Under the pieces are notes generated by a model, which did no database searches, was not told the DNA's origin, and saw only the letters and a program-made list of their open reading frames with translations. From NCBI GenBank assembly GCA_015066845.1, contig SVNO01000017.1, positions 1-35,923 on the forward strand: a stretch of 35,923 bases of DNA, given 5' to 3'. This stretch comes from Ruminococcus sp. Its GTDB lineage: Bacteria; Bacillota; Clostridia; Oscillospirales; Ruminococcaceae. The stretch's first letter is position 1, and every line of letters begins with the position of its first letter. Below are positions 23,579-32,219 of the stretch, piece by piece. Made by a program: the position numbers and the translations under genes.

Positions 23579-24253
23579 ATGGACGAACAGAATTTTTACC
23601 TTGACACCATCGGGCAGATTGTGCCGGCGCAGCGGGAGGAAGTCATCAACGCGTTCTATGAGTTTCTGGAGCTGGAGCATTTGTACGAATCCGCCGCAGA
23701 GCTTGTCAAGACACAGCTGAACATTTACGACAACGAATTCAGCATGAAATTTCAGCGCAACCCCATCCACAATATCAAAAGCCGCATCAAATCACCGCAG
23801 AGCATTGTCGGAAAGCTCCAGAAAAAGGGACATCCGGTATCTGCGAAATCCGCAGAGCAGCACCTGATGGACATTGCCGGTGTGCGCGTTATCTGCTATT
23901 ATGTGGATGATATTTACGCCATTGCCGAGCTTCTGACGCGGCATGATGAGTTTGAGCTGGTGAAAATCAAGGACTATATCAAGAATCCGAAGGCAAGCGG
24001 CTACCGGAGCTTCCACATGGTCATTACCGTGCCGGTGTACATGGCAACGACCAAGAAGCGCGTACCGGTGGAAATCCAGATTCGTACAATTGCAATGGAT
24101 TTCTGGGCTGCGCTTGAGCATCAGCTGCATTATAAGACGCGCTGTGAAGTGCCGCTGTCGCTGAAAGAGGAGCTGAAGGAATGCGCTGAAATCATCTCCC
24201 TGACCGATTTGCGGATGCAGGATATTTATCAGCAGATTCATGAATTAGATTAG
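23579..24253 (+). CDS. Small alarmone synthetase (RelQ-like GTP pyrophosphokinase)
   Basis: 224 residues. It contains only the RelA/SpoT synthetase domain: RIKSPQSIVGKLQKKG, DIAGVRVICYYVDD, KNPKASGYRSFH and VEIQIRTIAMDFWAALEHQLHYK carry the ATP and GTP contact residues. The hydrolase, TGS and ACT regions of long Rel are absent. It makes (p)ppGpp from GTP/GDP and ATP. The start at 23579 lies 35 bases after the -10; the ribosome site is weak (GCAGGTG). It is followed after 15 bases by a SUKH immunity-like gene. Whether it is a housekeeping RelQ or a toxic member cannot be decided; the motifs look RelQ-like. Confidence 0.93.
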   Translation: MDEQNFYLDTIGQIVPAQREEVINAFYEFLELEHLYESAAELVKTQLNIYDNEFSMKFQRNPIHNIKSRIKSPQSIVGKLQKKGHPVSAKSAEQHLMDIAGVRVICYYVDDIYAIAELLTRHDEFELVKIKDYIKNPKASGYRSFHMVITVPVYMATTKKRVPVEIQIRTIAMDFWAALEHQLHYKTRCEVPLSLKEELKECAEIISLTDLRMQDIYQQIHELD

Positions 24254-24268
24254 GGGAGATGGGAAGCA

Positions 24269-24823
24269 ATGAACAAGGAAACTTTCAGCAAACTGAGTGA
24301 GATTCTGGATTTGGAATTGGCTGATGATGAAGAACGGCTTTCTGCTGTACAGCTTCTGTTATTTCAACTCATGCACGGTGTAATTGTTCCTAAGGCTTAC
24401 AGGGACTATATGAAAAAATTCAGCAGTTGTTATGTCAAAGAGGATTATTATTTTCCCATGAAAGAAAAATCGCTGCTCACGCCGGATGATGGTATGGAAT
24501 TTATGGATATGTTCTATAACGTGGAACTTGCCGAAGTTGCACAAGATTTTTTTGAAGAATGGGGAAAGCAGGTTCTGCCAATCGGTGAGTGTTCCGGCGG
24601 CGATTATATCTGCATCGGATTAAAGGGAAAAAGGAAAGGCAAGATCTATCTGCTGTATCATGAAGATGAACAGAGGGAGGATGGTTTGTATCTCGCAGCT
24701 GATTCCTTTGATGAATTTGTGAAGAGTTTATGCCATATTCCGGGGAAATTAGAAGAAATATCTGGTGCTGTCACCAATGTGCAGTTAAGCGGAGATTTGT
24801 TCGATCACAAACAGAATGCATAA
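24269..24823 (+). CDS. SUKH (SMI1/KNR4)-domain protein
   Basis: 184 residues, soluble and acidic. The SUKH core is seen in VPKAYRDYMKKFSS, the LPIGECSGGDYICIGL turn (G-D-x-I-x-I pattern) and GKIYLLYHEDE followed by AADSFDEFVKSL. SUKH proteins are common immunity proteins against polymorphic toxins, and some are regulators. AGGGGAGA lies before the ATG, 15 bases after the alarmone synthetase, so the two are probably one transcript. No toxin gene is adjacent; it could be an orphan immunity gene or a partner of the synthetase. Confidence 0.75.
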   Translation: MNKETFSKLSEILDLELADDEERLSAVQLLLFQLMHGVIVPKAYRDYMKKFSSCYVKEDYYFPMKEKSLLTPDDGMEFMDMFYNVELAEVAQDFFEEWGKQVLPIGECSGGDYICIGLKGKRKGKIYLLYHEDEQREDGLYLAADSFDEFVKSLCHIPGKLEEISGAVTNVQLSGDLFDHKQNA

Positions 24824-24851
24824 CCCCTGACCACCGAAAGGAGAATTTCCC

Positions 24852-25061
24852 ATGAAACGCAAACCTGAAAAAAATTACAAGCTCCCGAAATATGCCGGTA
24901 TGGGGGAAAAGCTGGCACTCTTGCCCGAAGTGAGCGAAGCGAACGCAGAGGCAAGGCAAACCTCTGACGCCTTGCAAAGCGGTACAGAAATTTTTCCCAA
25001 ACCCCTTGCAATTCTGACAAAGTTCGTGTATAATAGAAGTAGCTGTTATCCGACAGCCTGA
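24852..25061 (+). CDS. Small basic ORF upstream of glyA, doubtful
   Basis: 69 codons. GAAAGGAG stands six bases before the ATG, which argues for translation. The N-terminus is basic ([15 protein letters not shown]). The C-terminal third overlaps the glyA promoter at 25006-25034, and a palindromic stretch (CCTCTGACGCC vicinity) lies in the middle. I recognise no family. It may be a leader peptide, a decayed gene or chance. Confidence 0.3.
   Translation: MKRKPEKNYKLPKYAGMGEKLALLPEVSEANAEARQTSDALQSGTEIFPKPLAILTKFVYNRSSCYPTA
25006..25034 (+). promoter_or_regulatory. Promoter of glyA
   Basis: TTGCAA (25006-25011), 17-base spacer, TATAAT (25029-25034). No riboswitch is visible in the 50-base leader. 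Confidence 0.75.
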
Positions 25062-25089
25062 AAATTCGAATACAAAGGAGAATCCACCT

Positions 25090-26346
25090 ATGTTTAACAA
25101 TCTCATCGACACCATTGGATATGTGGAAAGCGTTGACCCTGAGGTTGGCGCAGGTATGCAGAAGGAGCTTGCACGTCAGAGAAGAAATCTCGAACTGATC
25201 GCAAGCGAAAATATCGTTTCCCCCGCTGTTATGGCAGCAATGGGCAGCGTACTGACCAACAAGTATGCAGAGGGCTATCCGTCCAAGCGTTACTACGGCG
25301 GCTGCGAATGCGTTGACATCGTAGAGGAAATTGCCATCAAGAGAGCATGTGAGCTGTTCGGTGCAAAGTATGCCAATGTACAGCCCCATTCCGGCGCACA
25401 GGCAAATACTGCTGCATATTTCGCAGTACTCCAGCCCGGCGACACTGTTCTGGGCATGAGCCTTGCAGACGGCGGTCACCTGACACACGGTTCTCCTGTG
25501 AATCTGTCCGGTAAGTACTTCAACTTCGTTTCCTATGGTCTGGATGATGAAACAGAAACCATCAACTATGAAACCGTTTACAAGCTGGCTGTGAAGAACA
25601 AGCCCCGTCTGATCGTGGCAGGTGCTTCCGCATATCCGAGAGCCATTGATTTCAAGAAGCTCTCCGAAATCGCAAGAGCTGTCGGCGCACTGTTCATGGT
25701 GGATATGGCACATATCGCAGGTCTGGTTGCAGCCGGTCTGCATGAATCTCCGGTTCCGTATGCTGACATCGTCACCACAACCACCCACAAGACTCTGAGA
25801 GGTCCGAGAGGCGGTCTGATTCTGACCAATAACGAATATCTGGCAAAGAAAATCAACTCTGCAATCTTCCCCGGCACACAGGGCGGCCCTCTGATGCACA
25901 CCATCGCAGCTAAGGCTGTTTGCTTCGGTGAAGCACTCAAGCCGGAGTTCAAGGAATACCAGCAGAGAATCATCGAGAATGCGAATGCACTGGCAGAAGG
26001 TCTGGTAAAGCGCGGCTTCAATCTGGTATCCGGCGGTACGGACAACCACCTGATGCTCGTTGACCTGCGTCCGTTCAACATCACCGGCAAGGAGCTGGAA
26101 CACAGACTGGACGAGGTATACATCACTGTCAATAAGAATGCGATCCACAACGATCCGGAGAAGCCGTTTGTAACCAGCGGTATCAGAATCGGTACACCGG
26201 CTGTCACAACCAGAGGTCTGGGCGTTGAGGAAATGGAAATGATCGCTGAATACATCTACCTGTGCGCAACTGACTTCGAGAACAAGGCAGACGAGATCCG
26301 TGCAGGCGTGACTGCGATCTGTGAGAAGTATCCGCTGTATCAGTAA
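25090..26346 (+). CDS. glyA: Serine hydroxymethyltransferase
   Basis: 418 residues, the normal length. A PLP enzyme that interconverts serine and glycine with tetrahydrofolate and supplies one-carbon units. Seen: [13 protein letters not shown] at 35-48, [13 protein letters not shown] at 61-73, VDMAHIAGL at 204-212, and the PLP Lys234 in [20 protein letters not shown] lies before the ATG. Own promoter at 25006 and terminator at 26367; monocistronic. It supplies methyl groups for the pathway ending in metK, though the two genes are far apart here. Confidence 0.98.
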   Translation: MFNNLIDTIGYVESVDPEVGAGMQKELARQRRNLELIASENIVSPAVMAAMGSVLTNKYAEGYPSKRYYGGCECVDIVEEIAIKRACELFGAKYANVQPHSGAQANTAAYFAVLQPGDTVLGMSLADGGHLTHGSPVNLSGKYFNFVSYGLDDETETINYETVYKLAVKNKPRLIVAGASAYPRAIDFKKLSEIARAVGALFMVDMAHIAGLVAAGLHESPVPYADIVTTTTHKTLRGPRGGLILTNNEYLAKKINSAIFPGTQGGPLMHTIAAKAVCFGEALKPEFKEYQQRIIENANALAEGLVKRGFNLVSGGTDNHLMLVDLRPFNITGKELEHRLDEVYITVNKNAIHNDPEKPFVTSGIRIGTPAVTTRGLGVEEMEMIAEYIYLCATDFENKADEIRAGVTAICEKYPLYQ

Positions 26347-26366
26347 AATCTTATATGTTAAATGGG

Positions 26367-26394
26367 GGGCGGACGGTTTGTCCGCCCTTTGTTT
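26367..26394 (+). terminator. glyA terminator
   Basis: GGGCGGAC, loop GGTTT, GTCCGCCC, then TTTGTTTG, 20 bases after the stop codon. Confidence 0.88.
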
Positions 26395-26429
26395 GTCTAA
26401 ATATAGCTGTACTTATGGGGGCATGAACT

Positions 26430-26822
26430 ATGCGTTTGTCTGGCAAGAAAAAGAACAATGATTTTCTTGATGTGAAAATTGAGAAGCTTGTTGAATGGCA
26501 TGAGCCAAATGGAGAAGGCTGCATTGTATCCGACAGAATCACGAAAGACGGATTGAAAGTAGGATATATGTACCGTGAATCGCCGGATGATGGTGTGCCG
26601 GACAGCGGCTGGCGTTTCATGGCAGGTGATGAGGATGAAGCGTATATGAATGATGCGGACAATCACCATATTTTCTCCATCAATACAGTATGTAACTATG
26701 ACAGGGATATTATTCCGTATATCCATTCCGAAATCGGAAGTGTTTATATTCGCACCGGAAGCAATACATTTGAAGCCGATGACGGAAGTAAACCTATTTT
26801 TATTGAGAAACAGGATGGATAG
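26430..26822 (+). CDS. DUF2185 (Imm33-like) protein
   Basis: 130 residues, soluble and acidic. The DUF2185 signature is clear: GCIVSDRITKDGLKVGYMYRE, DSGWRFMAGDEDEAYM, and ISVNTV-like HHIFSINTVCNYDRDI. Some DUF2185 proteins serve as Imm33 immunity proteins in toxin loci, while others have no known role. The ribosome site is weak. It is 44 bases upstream of the GNAT gene. No toxin is adjacent. With the SUKH gene 2 kb upstream it makes two immunity-type genes on either side of glyA. Confidence 0.75.
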   Translation: MRLSGKKKNNDFLDVKIEKLVEWHEPNGEGCIVSDRITKDGLKVGYMYRESPDDGVPDSGWRFMAGDEDEAYMNDADNHHIFSINTVCNYDRDIIPYIHSEIGSVYIRTGSNTFEADDGSKPIFIEKQDG

Positions 26823-26866
26823 ATTCTGGTTGGAACTGTTGCGGAAATGTAAGAAAGCGAAAGAAT

Positions 26867-27337
26867 ATGATTACAATCAAGAGAGCCACGGAAGAGGATT
26901 TGAAAGAAATCCTCGCATTGCAGTATATTGCCTATCAAAGTGAGGCGGAATTATTCCAAAGTACGGATATTCCGCCGTTAAAACAGACTATCGGGGAAGT
27001 TTTAGAGGAATTTCATAAAGGCATCATCCTGAAAGCAATGGATGAAAACGGAAGCATTGTCGGTTCTGTAAGAGCATATTCCGAAAACGGAACAGCCCAC
27101 ATCGGCAAGCTGATGGTACATCCTGAAATGCAGAACAGGGGACTTGGTGCAAGGCTTCTTTCCGAAATCGAACAGCAGTATCCCAATCAGCGGTATGAAC
27201 TCTTCACCAGTACGAAAAGCATCCGCAATATCGGACTGTACCAGAAACTTGGATACACGATTTTGAAAGTAGAAACTGTTACAGAGGAATTGCAGTTTGT
27301 GTATCTGGAAAAGTGGAAAGCTGACGGATCGGTGTAA
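26867..27337 (+). CDS. GNAT-family N-acetyltransferase
   Basis: 156 residues. The GNAT fold is shown by IKRATEEDLKEILAL at the N-terminus, the strand HIGKLMVHPEMQNRGLGARLLSEIE containing the acetyl-CoA loop Q/RxxGxG/A (QNRGLGA), and NIGLYQKLGYTI near residue 122. It transfers an acetyl group to an amine of unknown identity. The ribosome site is poor, so translation may depend on the preceding gene. The membrane-protein gene follows after 27 bases. Confidence 0.88.
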   Translation: MITIKRATEEDLKEILALQYIAYQSEAELFQSTDIPPLKQTIGEVLEEFHKGIILKAMDENGSIVGSVRAYSENGTAHIGKLMVHPEMQNRGLGARLLSEIEQQYPNQRYELFTSTKSIRNIGLYQKLGYTILKVETVTEELQFVYLEKWKADGSV

Positions 27338-27364
27338 TTTACAATTATGGAGGTATCTGCACAG

Positions 27365-28009
27365 ATGAATGCAAGAGATCAAAGAGATTACGAGAAATTA
27401 CTGGCTGAACTGAAAGAACCACCCCAAGAGCAGCTTCAAAATGATTCTCGCAAATACATGCTTGACGATTCCACCTACATCGTCAAATTCGCCAACAGCT
27501 CATTCTGGAAATGTTTCCTGCAGGACATGTTCGGCGGTACGATGCTCTGGACCGCATTGACGATGTTTATTGATAAATCAAACTTTCTGTTGATTGTGAG
27601 CCTGCTCGTCATCATAGCCATCGTCGTATTCCTGAAAGAATTATCCAGAATCTACCGCCGCATCACATTCAACACAGCCACCGGAGAAATGACGTATCGC
27701 CGGCTGTTCCGCCCCACATGGAGATTCCGCAGGGAGGATATCACCTCCATGGAAGTCAAGCTCGACAACCAGTTAAGAAAGTACAGCCGTTTGCACATTT
27801 ATGTCGATAATCGCAAAATCCAGATCGGCATCGGACGCATCAACCAGACCGTGATGGAAAGCGGCAATCCCGGCGGCATCGACAAGTCGATCAGCAGCAA
27901 GTCCAATATTTTTGAATTGGTGGAGTTTCTGAACGTCTGGGAACGTGCGGCGATTACGGAGTGTTTCACTAGACGCGAAAACGGAATGACCGCAAATCAT
28001 CAAAACTGA
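27365..28009 (+). CDS. Membrane protein with PH-like C-terminal domain, unknown
   Basis: 214 residues. A soluble N-terminus (about 45) is followed by two hydrophobic segments (about 55-72 and 76-95, LLIVSLLVIIAIVVFL), then a beta-rich cytosolic domain (about 100-195) of YcxB/PH-like character (ITFNTATGEMTYRRLF...EDITSMEVKL). I cannot name it further. The ATG at 27365 has GGAGGT 10 bases upstream; the earlier ATG at 27347 overlaps that site. It is followed by rarA after 54 bases. Confidence 0.65.
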   Translation: MNARDQRDYEKLLAELKEPPQEQLQNDSRKYMLDDSTYIVKFANSSFWKCFLQDMFGGTMLWTALTMFIDKSNFLLIVSLLVIIAIVVFLKELSRIYRRITFNTATGEMTYRRLFRPTWRFRREDITSMEVKLDNQLRKYSRLHIYVDNRKIQIGIGRINQTVMESGNPGGIDKSISSKSNIFELVEFLNVWERAAITECFTRRENGMTANHQN

Positions 28010-28063
28010 TACATACAGTCATTTTCGGCTGTCCACATTCTCTGGAAGAAAGGAGCTGATACC

Positions 28064-29326
28064 ATGCCACTTGCCGATTCCATCCGACCAAAAACCCTTG
28101 ATGATGTTGTCGGACAGCAGCATTTGCTGGGAGAGGGAAAACCCCTGCGCCGCATCATCGAAAGCGGACGCATCCCCAATATGATCTTCTACGGCCCGTC
28201 CGGCATCGGGAAAACCACCCTTGCCAGCATCATCGCAAGCCGTACCAATATGACACTCCACATCCTCAACGGCACACAGGCAGGCGTGTCCGACATCAAA
28301 TCGGTCATTGCCGATGTGGGGACATTCGCCTCGATGAACGGCATCCTCTTGTACCTTGATGAAATTCAGTACCTCAACAAAAAACAGCAGCAGAGTCTGC
28401 TTTCCTATATCGAAAACGGCGATATTACGCTGATTGCATCCACCACCGAAAACCCCTATTTCGCCGTGTACAATGCCGTCATCAGCCGGAGCACGGTCTT
28501 TGAATTCAAGCCCGTGGAGGCTTCTGAAATGGAAAAGGCTGTCAACCGTGCATTCCGCATCCTACAGGAGGAGCAGGGACTTGCCCTGACCATTGAGGAG
28601 GGCGTGGCTGCCCATATTGCACAGGGCAGCGGCGGCGATGTGCGCAAGGCGATGAATGCAGCGGAGCTGTGTGCACTGTCGGCAGAACCGACTGCGGACG
28701 GGCTGTATGTGACGCTCGAAATCGCCAAAGCCCTCACACAGCGCAGCAATATGCGCTATGACCGTGACGGCGACGCGCATTATGACATTCTCTCGGCACT
28801 GCAAAAATCCATTCGCGGCAGCGATGAAAATGCCGCGCTCCATTATACGGCAAGGCTTTTGGAGGCAGGCGACCTGATTTCCCTGACAAGGCGGCTGCTC
28901 GTCATTGCCAGTGAGGACATCGGACTTGCCTATCCGCAGGCAATCAGCATTGTCAAGTCCTGCGTGGATTCTGCATTGCAGCTTGGACTCCCCGAAGCGA
29001 GAATCCCCCTTGCACAGGCAGTCATTCTCCTGTGCACTTCCCCGAAGTCCAATTCTGCCATCTGTGCCATTGATGCGGCACTGGAGGTGGTGCGTTCGGG
29101 GGATTACGGCGATATTCCGTCCCATCTCAAGGACGGGCATTATGGCGGAGCGCAGAAGCTTGGCAATGCCATCGGCTATCAGTATCCTCATGAATTTCCC
29201 AATCATTATGTGCAGCAGCAGTATCTCCCCGACAACATTGCCGACCATGTGTATTATCAGTTCGGTGATAACAAGCAGGAACAGGCTGCGTTGCTGTATC
29301 GGAGGAAGGTACAGGGGAAAGAATGA
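28064..29326 (+). CDS. rarA: Replication-associated recombination protein A
   Basis: 420 residues, full length. A clamp-loader-like AAA+ ATPase that acts at stalled forks. Seen: RPKTLDDVVGQQHLLG at 8-22, Walker A GPSGIGKTT at 44-52, Walker B LLYLDEIQ near 99-106, sensor GATTENP-like IASTTENPYF, and the C-terminal tetramerisation domain with YPHEFPNHYVQQQYLPD. AAAGGAG lies before the ATG. The hairpin at 29350 follows. Confidence 0.96.
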   Translation: MPLADSIRPKTLDDVVGQQHLLGEGKPLRRIIESGRIPNMIFYGPSGIGKTTLASIIASRTNMTLHILNGTQAGVSDIKSVIADVGTFASMNGILLYLDEIQYLNKKQQQSLLSYIENGDITLIASTTENPYFAVYNAVISRSTVFEFKPVEASEMEKAVNRAFRILQEEQGLALTIEEGVAAHIAQGSGGDVRKAMNAAELCALSAEPTADGLYVTLEIAKALTQRSNMRYDRDGDAHYDILSALQKSIRGSDENAALHYTARLLEAGDLISLTRRLLVIASEDIGLAYPQAISIVKSCVDSALQLGLPEARIPLAQAVILLCTSPKSNSAICAIDAALEVVRSGDYGDIPSHLKDGHYGGAQKLGNAIGYQYPHEFPNHYVQQQYLPDNIADHVYYQFGDNKQEQAALLYRRKVQGKE

Positions 29327-29349
29327 GAAAAATGCGATTTGCGTAAAAA

Positions 29350-29378
29350 AGGACGGCGTGAGCCGTCCTCAGCTTGTC
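29350..29378 (+). terminator. rarA terminator hairpin joined to a family A end
   Basis: AGGACGGC (29350-29357), loop GTGA, GCCGTCCT (29362-29369). Directly at its foot begins CAGCTTGTCGAAAAA, the left end of family A, but the following sequence is different (ends in other hairpins). It lacks a T-run at the foot. Confidence 0.65.
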
Positions 29379-29423
29379 GAAAAACGCTCCTCTTATGCCG
29401 GAGGCAATGGAAAAGTTTTTGGC

Positions 29424-29445
29424 CGAGCTTTTTTCAAAAAGCTCG
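29424..29445. other. Palindromic hairpin upstream of the response regulator
   Basis: CGAGCTTTTT, TC, AAAAAGCTCG. Part of a hairpin cluster occupying 29350-29530 between rarA and the two-component genes; no gene is present there. Confidence 0.6.
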
Positions 29446-29478
29446 TGCGCGAAATCTCTTTAAGCCGTCGCTTTTTTT

Positions 29479-29527
29479 GAGAGGGGCACTTTTTTGCAAA
29501 AAAGTGCCCCTACCTATTCTCTTAGTA
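29479..29527 (+). repeat. Family B palindromic repeat, copy 2
   Basis: GAGA, then the 28-base palindrome GGGGCAC-T6-GC-A6-GTGCCCC (29483-29510), then TACCTATTCTCTTAGTATGCC as at 5164-5216. Two positions in the stem differ from copy 1, each changed together with its partner. The inverted-repeat end GCGGTATTGCCCC follows at 29542-29554. Confidence 0.78.
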
Positions 29528-29578
29528 TGCCGCGCCTTTGTGCGGTATTGCCCCATTTTCAAACAGGAGGTCTTTTCT

Positions 29579-30262
29579 ATGAAACGGATTCTCATCATTG
29601 ATGACGATGTGGATTTATCCTTTATTATTTCCGAAATGCTCGAACAATACGGCTATGCGGTCATGACTGCTGAAAGCGGCGAGGAGGCGTTCGCGCTGCT
29701 GTCAAAAAACAGCTTTGACCTCATTCTCCTTGACATCAATCTGCCCGATACCACGGGATTGGAACTGTGCGCGGAGCTGCGGCGCGTGTCGCAGATTCCG
29801 GTGATTTTTGCAAGTGCGCGGACAAGCGAAACCGACCGCATCACCGGCTTTGACATCGGCGGTGACGATTACCTGCCCAAGCCCTATTCTATGAAAGAGC
29901 TGCTGTCAAGAGTCAATGCCCTCATCCGGCGCACCTATGGCTTTTCTGAACAGGAGGAAATTGTCAGTTTCGGTGATGTTACAGTCAATCTCACATCCCG
30001 TACCGTGACCAAGGGCGGTGCGCCCGTTTCCCTCTCCCTGCGTGAATTCGACCTGCTTGCCCATCTTTGCAGACATCCCGATACTGCCATCACCAAGGAC
30101 AAGCTCCTGTCCGAGGTCTGGGGTGCGTTTTCAGAGGTCGAGCCGTCAACGCTTACGGTACATATCCGCTGGCTGCGCGAAAAGCTGGAGGATGAACCGG
30201 CAAAACCGCAGTACATCAAAACCGTCTACAAGGTCGGCTATCTGCTGGAGGTGAAGGGATGA
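29579..30262 (+). CDS. OmpR-family response regulator
   Basis: 227 residues. Receiver domain: IIDDDVDLS (acidic pocket at 7-10), phosphorylated Asp52 in LILLDINLP, Lys101 in DDYLPKPYS. DNA-binding winged helix at about 130-225: LSLREFDLLAHLCRHP, then VDVHIRWLREKLE-type LTVHIRWLREKLE and IKTVYKVGYLLE. AGGAGG lies 8 bases before the ATG at 29579. It overlaps the kinase gene by 4 bases (ATGA). The neighbouring ABC exporter is the likely target. Confidence 0.95.
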   Translation: MKRILIIDDDVDLSFIISEMLEQYGYAVMTAESGEEAFALLSKNSFDLILLDINLPDTTGLELCAELRRVSQIPVIFASARTSETDRITGFDIGGDDYLPKPYSMKELLSRVNALIRRTYGFSEQEEIVSFGDVTVNLTSRTVTKGGAPVSLSLREFDLLAHLCRHPDTAITKDKLLSEVWGAFSEVEPSTLTVHIRWLREKLEDEPAKPQYIKTVYKVGYLLEVKG

Positions 30263-31377
30263 AACGCTATCTGTTCACTGCTGCCGTCCTGTGCATTGGT
30301 CTGCTTGCGGCGATAACTGCCCTGCTTGCCCATGATGCAGTTCGTCCGCCGGAGATGCAGTCCGGTCACTTCATTGTTGCCGTCAATGCCATCGAGCAGC
30401 AGCTGCAAAACGGCGATACCCAACAGGCGGCACAGACTGCCGCAGAGCTGAAAACGGCATTGGTGGAATACACGGAATACAGCAGCACCGGTTTTTTATG
30501 GGCAGTGTTCGGAGCATGTGCCATGATGATTCTGATCGTGCTGACATATGTCTGGTTTTCCATCCTGCGCCCCTTTCAGAAGCTTTCCAACTTTGCCGAG
30601 GAGATCGCAAGCGGTAATTTCAACCTGCCGCTGCAATACGAACGGACAAATTATTTTGGCAGTTTTACTGGGGCATTAGATTGTATGCGCCGTGAAATTT
30701 CCACTGCCCGTGCCTGCGAAAAGGAGGCAATTGAAAACAACAAGACCGTCATTGCCTCCCTTTCCCATGACATCAAAGCCCCCGTTTCCACCATCCGCGC
30801 CTATGCGGAGGGACTGGAGGCAGGTTTTGCGATGGATGCGGAGAAACGCGCGAAATATCTCAATGTCATCATGCGCAAGTGTGACGAGGTCGCAACGCTG
30901 ACCAATGACATGCTGCTGCATTCCATTTCCGACCTCGACCGGCTGAAAATGAATCCGGAATCCTTTGAACTTTGCAGCTTTATCCGCGAAACTGTGTCCG
31001 AGCTGCCGGCACGGGATGTCATCCGGCTGCATCTTCCGGACAGCGAGATTCCCATTCATGCCGATAAGAACCGTCTGACGCAGGTGTTCGAGAATATCAC
31101 CAGCAACGCGGCAAAATATGCGAAAACGGATGTGGACATTTCCGTTGCAGTGACCGCAGCCGGTACGGAACTGGTGTTCCGCGATTACGGCACGGGCGTA
31201 CCGGAGGAGGAAATCCCGTTCCTGTTCGATAAATTCTACCGCGGCAGCTGCATCCGGAACGAAAATGGTGCAGGACTTGGGCTGTATATTGTCAAGTATA
31301 TTGTCACACAGTCGGGGGGCGCGGTATTTGCAGAAAACCTGCCGGATGGATTTCAAATCAGAGTGGTATTGTCTTAA
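30259..31377 (+). CDS. Sensor histidine kinase
   Basis: 372 residues. Membrane helix 1 (about 5-24), an extracytoplasmic loop of about 50 residues, membrane helix 2 (about 79-103), HAMP (about 103-155), HisKA with phosphorylated His170 in IASLSHDIKAP, and HATPase with NITSNAAKYAK (N box), DYGTGVPEE (G1) and NGAGLGLYIVK (G2). It senses an envelope signal and phosphorylates the response regulator encoded just upstream. The extracytoplasmic loop is rich in Gln/Ala and predicted to be helical. There are four bases of overlap, so the two are translated together. Confidence 0.94.
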   Translation: MKRYLFTAAVLCIGLLAAITALLAHDAVRPPEMQSGHFIVAVNAIEQQLQNGDTQQAAQTAAELKTALVEYTEYSSTGFLWAVFGACAMMILIVLTYVWFSILRPFQKLSNFAEEIASGNFNLPLQYERTNYFGSFTGALDCMRREISTARACEKEAIENNKTVIASLSHDIKAPVSTIRAYAEGLEAGFAMDAEKRAKYLNVIMRKCDEVATLTNDMLLHSISDLDRLKMNPESFELCSFIRETVSELPARDVIRLHLPDSEIPIHADKNRLTQVFENITSNAAKYAKTDVDISVAVTAAGTELVFRDYGTGVPEEEIPFLFDKFYRGSCIRNENGAGLGLYIVKYIVTQSGGAVFAENLPDGFQIRVVLS

Positions 31378-31406
31378 TGACTCCTTAATAAGTTTTGCGG
31401 TATAAT
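31373..31406 (+). promoter_or_regulatory. ABC-operon promoter with tandem response-regulator-type site
   Basis: TATAAT at 31401-31406 without a good -35. Upstream is a direct repeat CTTAAT-N5-CTTAAT (31373-31378 and 31384-31389), 11 bases apart, in the place where OmpR-type activators bind. The site lies at the end of the kinase gene. Confidence 0.65.
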
Positions 31407-31449
31407 GATGATAAGAAAAAGGCACAGCCTGAACAGAAAGGTGAAAATG

Positions 31450-32211
31450 ATGAAAAATACAATTCTGACCGCAAAGGGACTTTGCAAGAGCTTTGCACAC
31501 AATGGTTTGCAGAATCACATCCTTACGAATCTCGATGTTTCCATTTACGAGGGGGATTTTACCGTTGTCATGGGCGCGTCCGGCTCCGGCAAATCCACAC
31601 TCCTCTACGCGCTCAGCGGTATGGACAGGGCAACGGGCGGCAGTGTCCTCTATGAGGAAAAGGACATTGTAAAACTGCCCGAAAAGAAACTCGCAGCTCT
31701 GCGCCACGGGGATTTCGGCTTCGTGTTCCAGCAGGTGCACTTGGTCAGCAATCTTTCCCTGTATGAGAACGTTGTCGTTTCCGGTTATCTGAACAAATCC
31801 GTTTCCGCGGACGCGGTCAACAAGCGCGCGGATGAACTGCTCTCGGCAATGGGACTTTCCGACATCAAGTCCAAACTCCCCTCCCAGTGCTCCGGTGGTG
31901 AACAGCAGCGATGCGCCATTGCAAGAGCTGTCATCAATCACCCCCGCCTCCTCTTTGCCGATGAACCGACCGGCGCACTCAACCGCAAGAATACCACCGA
32001 AGTGCTTAACCTGCTTACCGGATTGAATGAGGACGGACAGAGCATTCTCATGGTCACACATGACAGCCGTGCTGCACTGCGCGCAACGAGAATTCTCTAC
32101 CTTGCCGATGGTGCATTCATTGGGGAACTGGAATTGCCGCCGTACGAGCCCGAAATGGAAAAAAGCCGTGAAGCACAGGTTGGCGCATGGCTCTCCTCCA
32201 TGGAATGGTGA
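31450..32211 (+). CDS. ABC transporter ATP-binding protein (MacB/LolD type)
   Basis: 253 residues. Walker A GASGSGKST at 42-50, Q-loop FQQVHLV at 93-99, signature SGGEQQR at 148-154, Walker B LLFADEPTGAL at 167-177 and the H-loop VTHDS. The pattern is that of the LolD/MacB/BceA subgroup which drives FtsX-type permeases. The ATG at 31450 (or 31447) follows AAAGGTG. The permease gene starts 8 bases after its stop. It is probably driven from the promoter at 31401, under the adjoining two-component system. Substrate unknown: antimicrobial peptides, lipids or envelope components are the usual cargo. Confidence 0.95.
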   Translation: MKNTILTAKGLCKSFAHNGLQNHILTNLDVSIYEGDFTVVMGASGSGKSTLLYALSGMDRATGGSVLYEEKDIVKLPEKKLAALRHGDFGFVFQQVHLVSNLSLYENVVVSGYLNKSVSADAVNKRADELLSAMGLSDIKSKLPSQCSGGEQQRCAIARAVINHPRLLFADEPTGALNRKNTTEVLNLLTGLNEDGQSILMVTHDSRAALRATRILYLADGAFIGELELPPYEPEMEKSREAQVGAWLSSMEW

Positions 32212-32219
32212 GGTGCAGT

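Noticed and set aside
25035-25089. Glycine riboswitch before glyA
   Set aside because: The leader after the promoter is only about 50 bases and lacks the conserved core.
24805-26148. Long minus-strand open frame (447 codons)
   Set aside because: Antisense to glyA, whose motifs are unmistakable; the Cys-rich composition is typical of a shadow frame.
30676-32061. Long minus-strand open frame (461 codons)
   Set aside because: Crosses the kinase and ABC ATPase genes antisense, without a ribosome site or recognisable domain.
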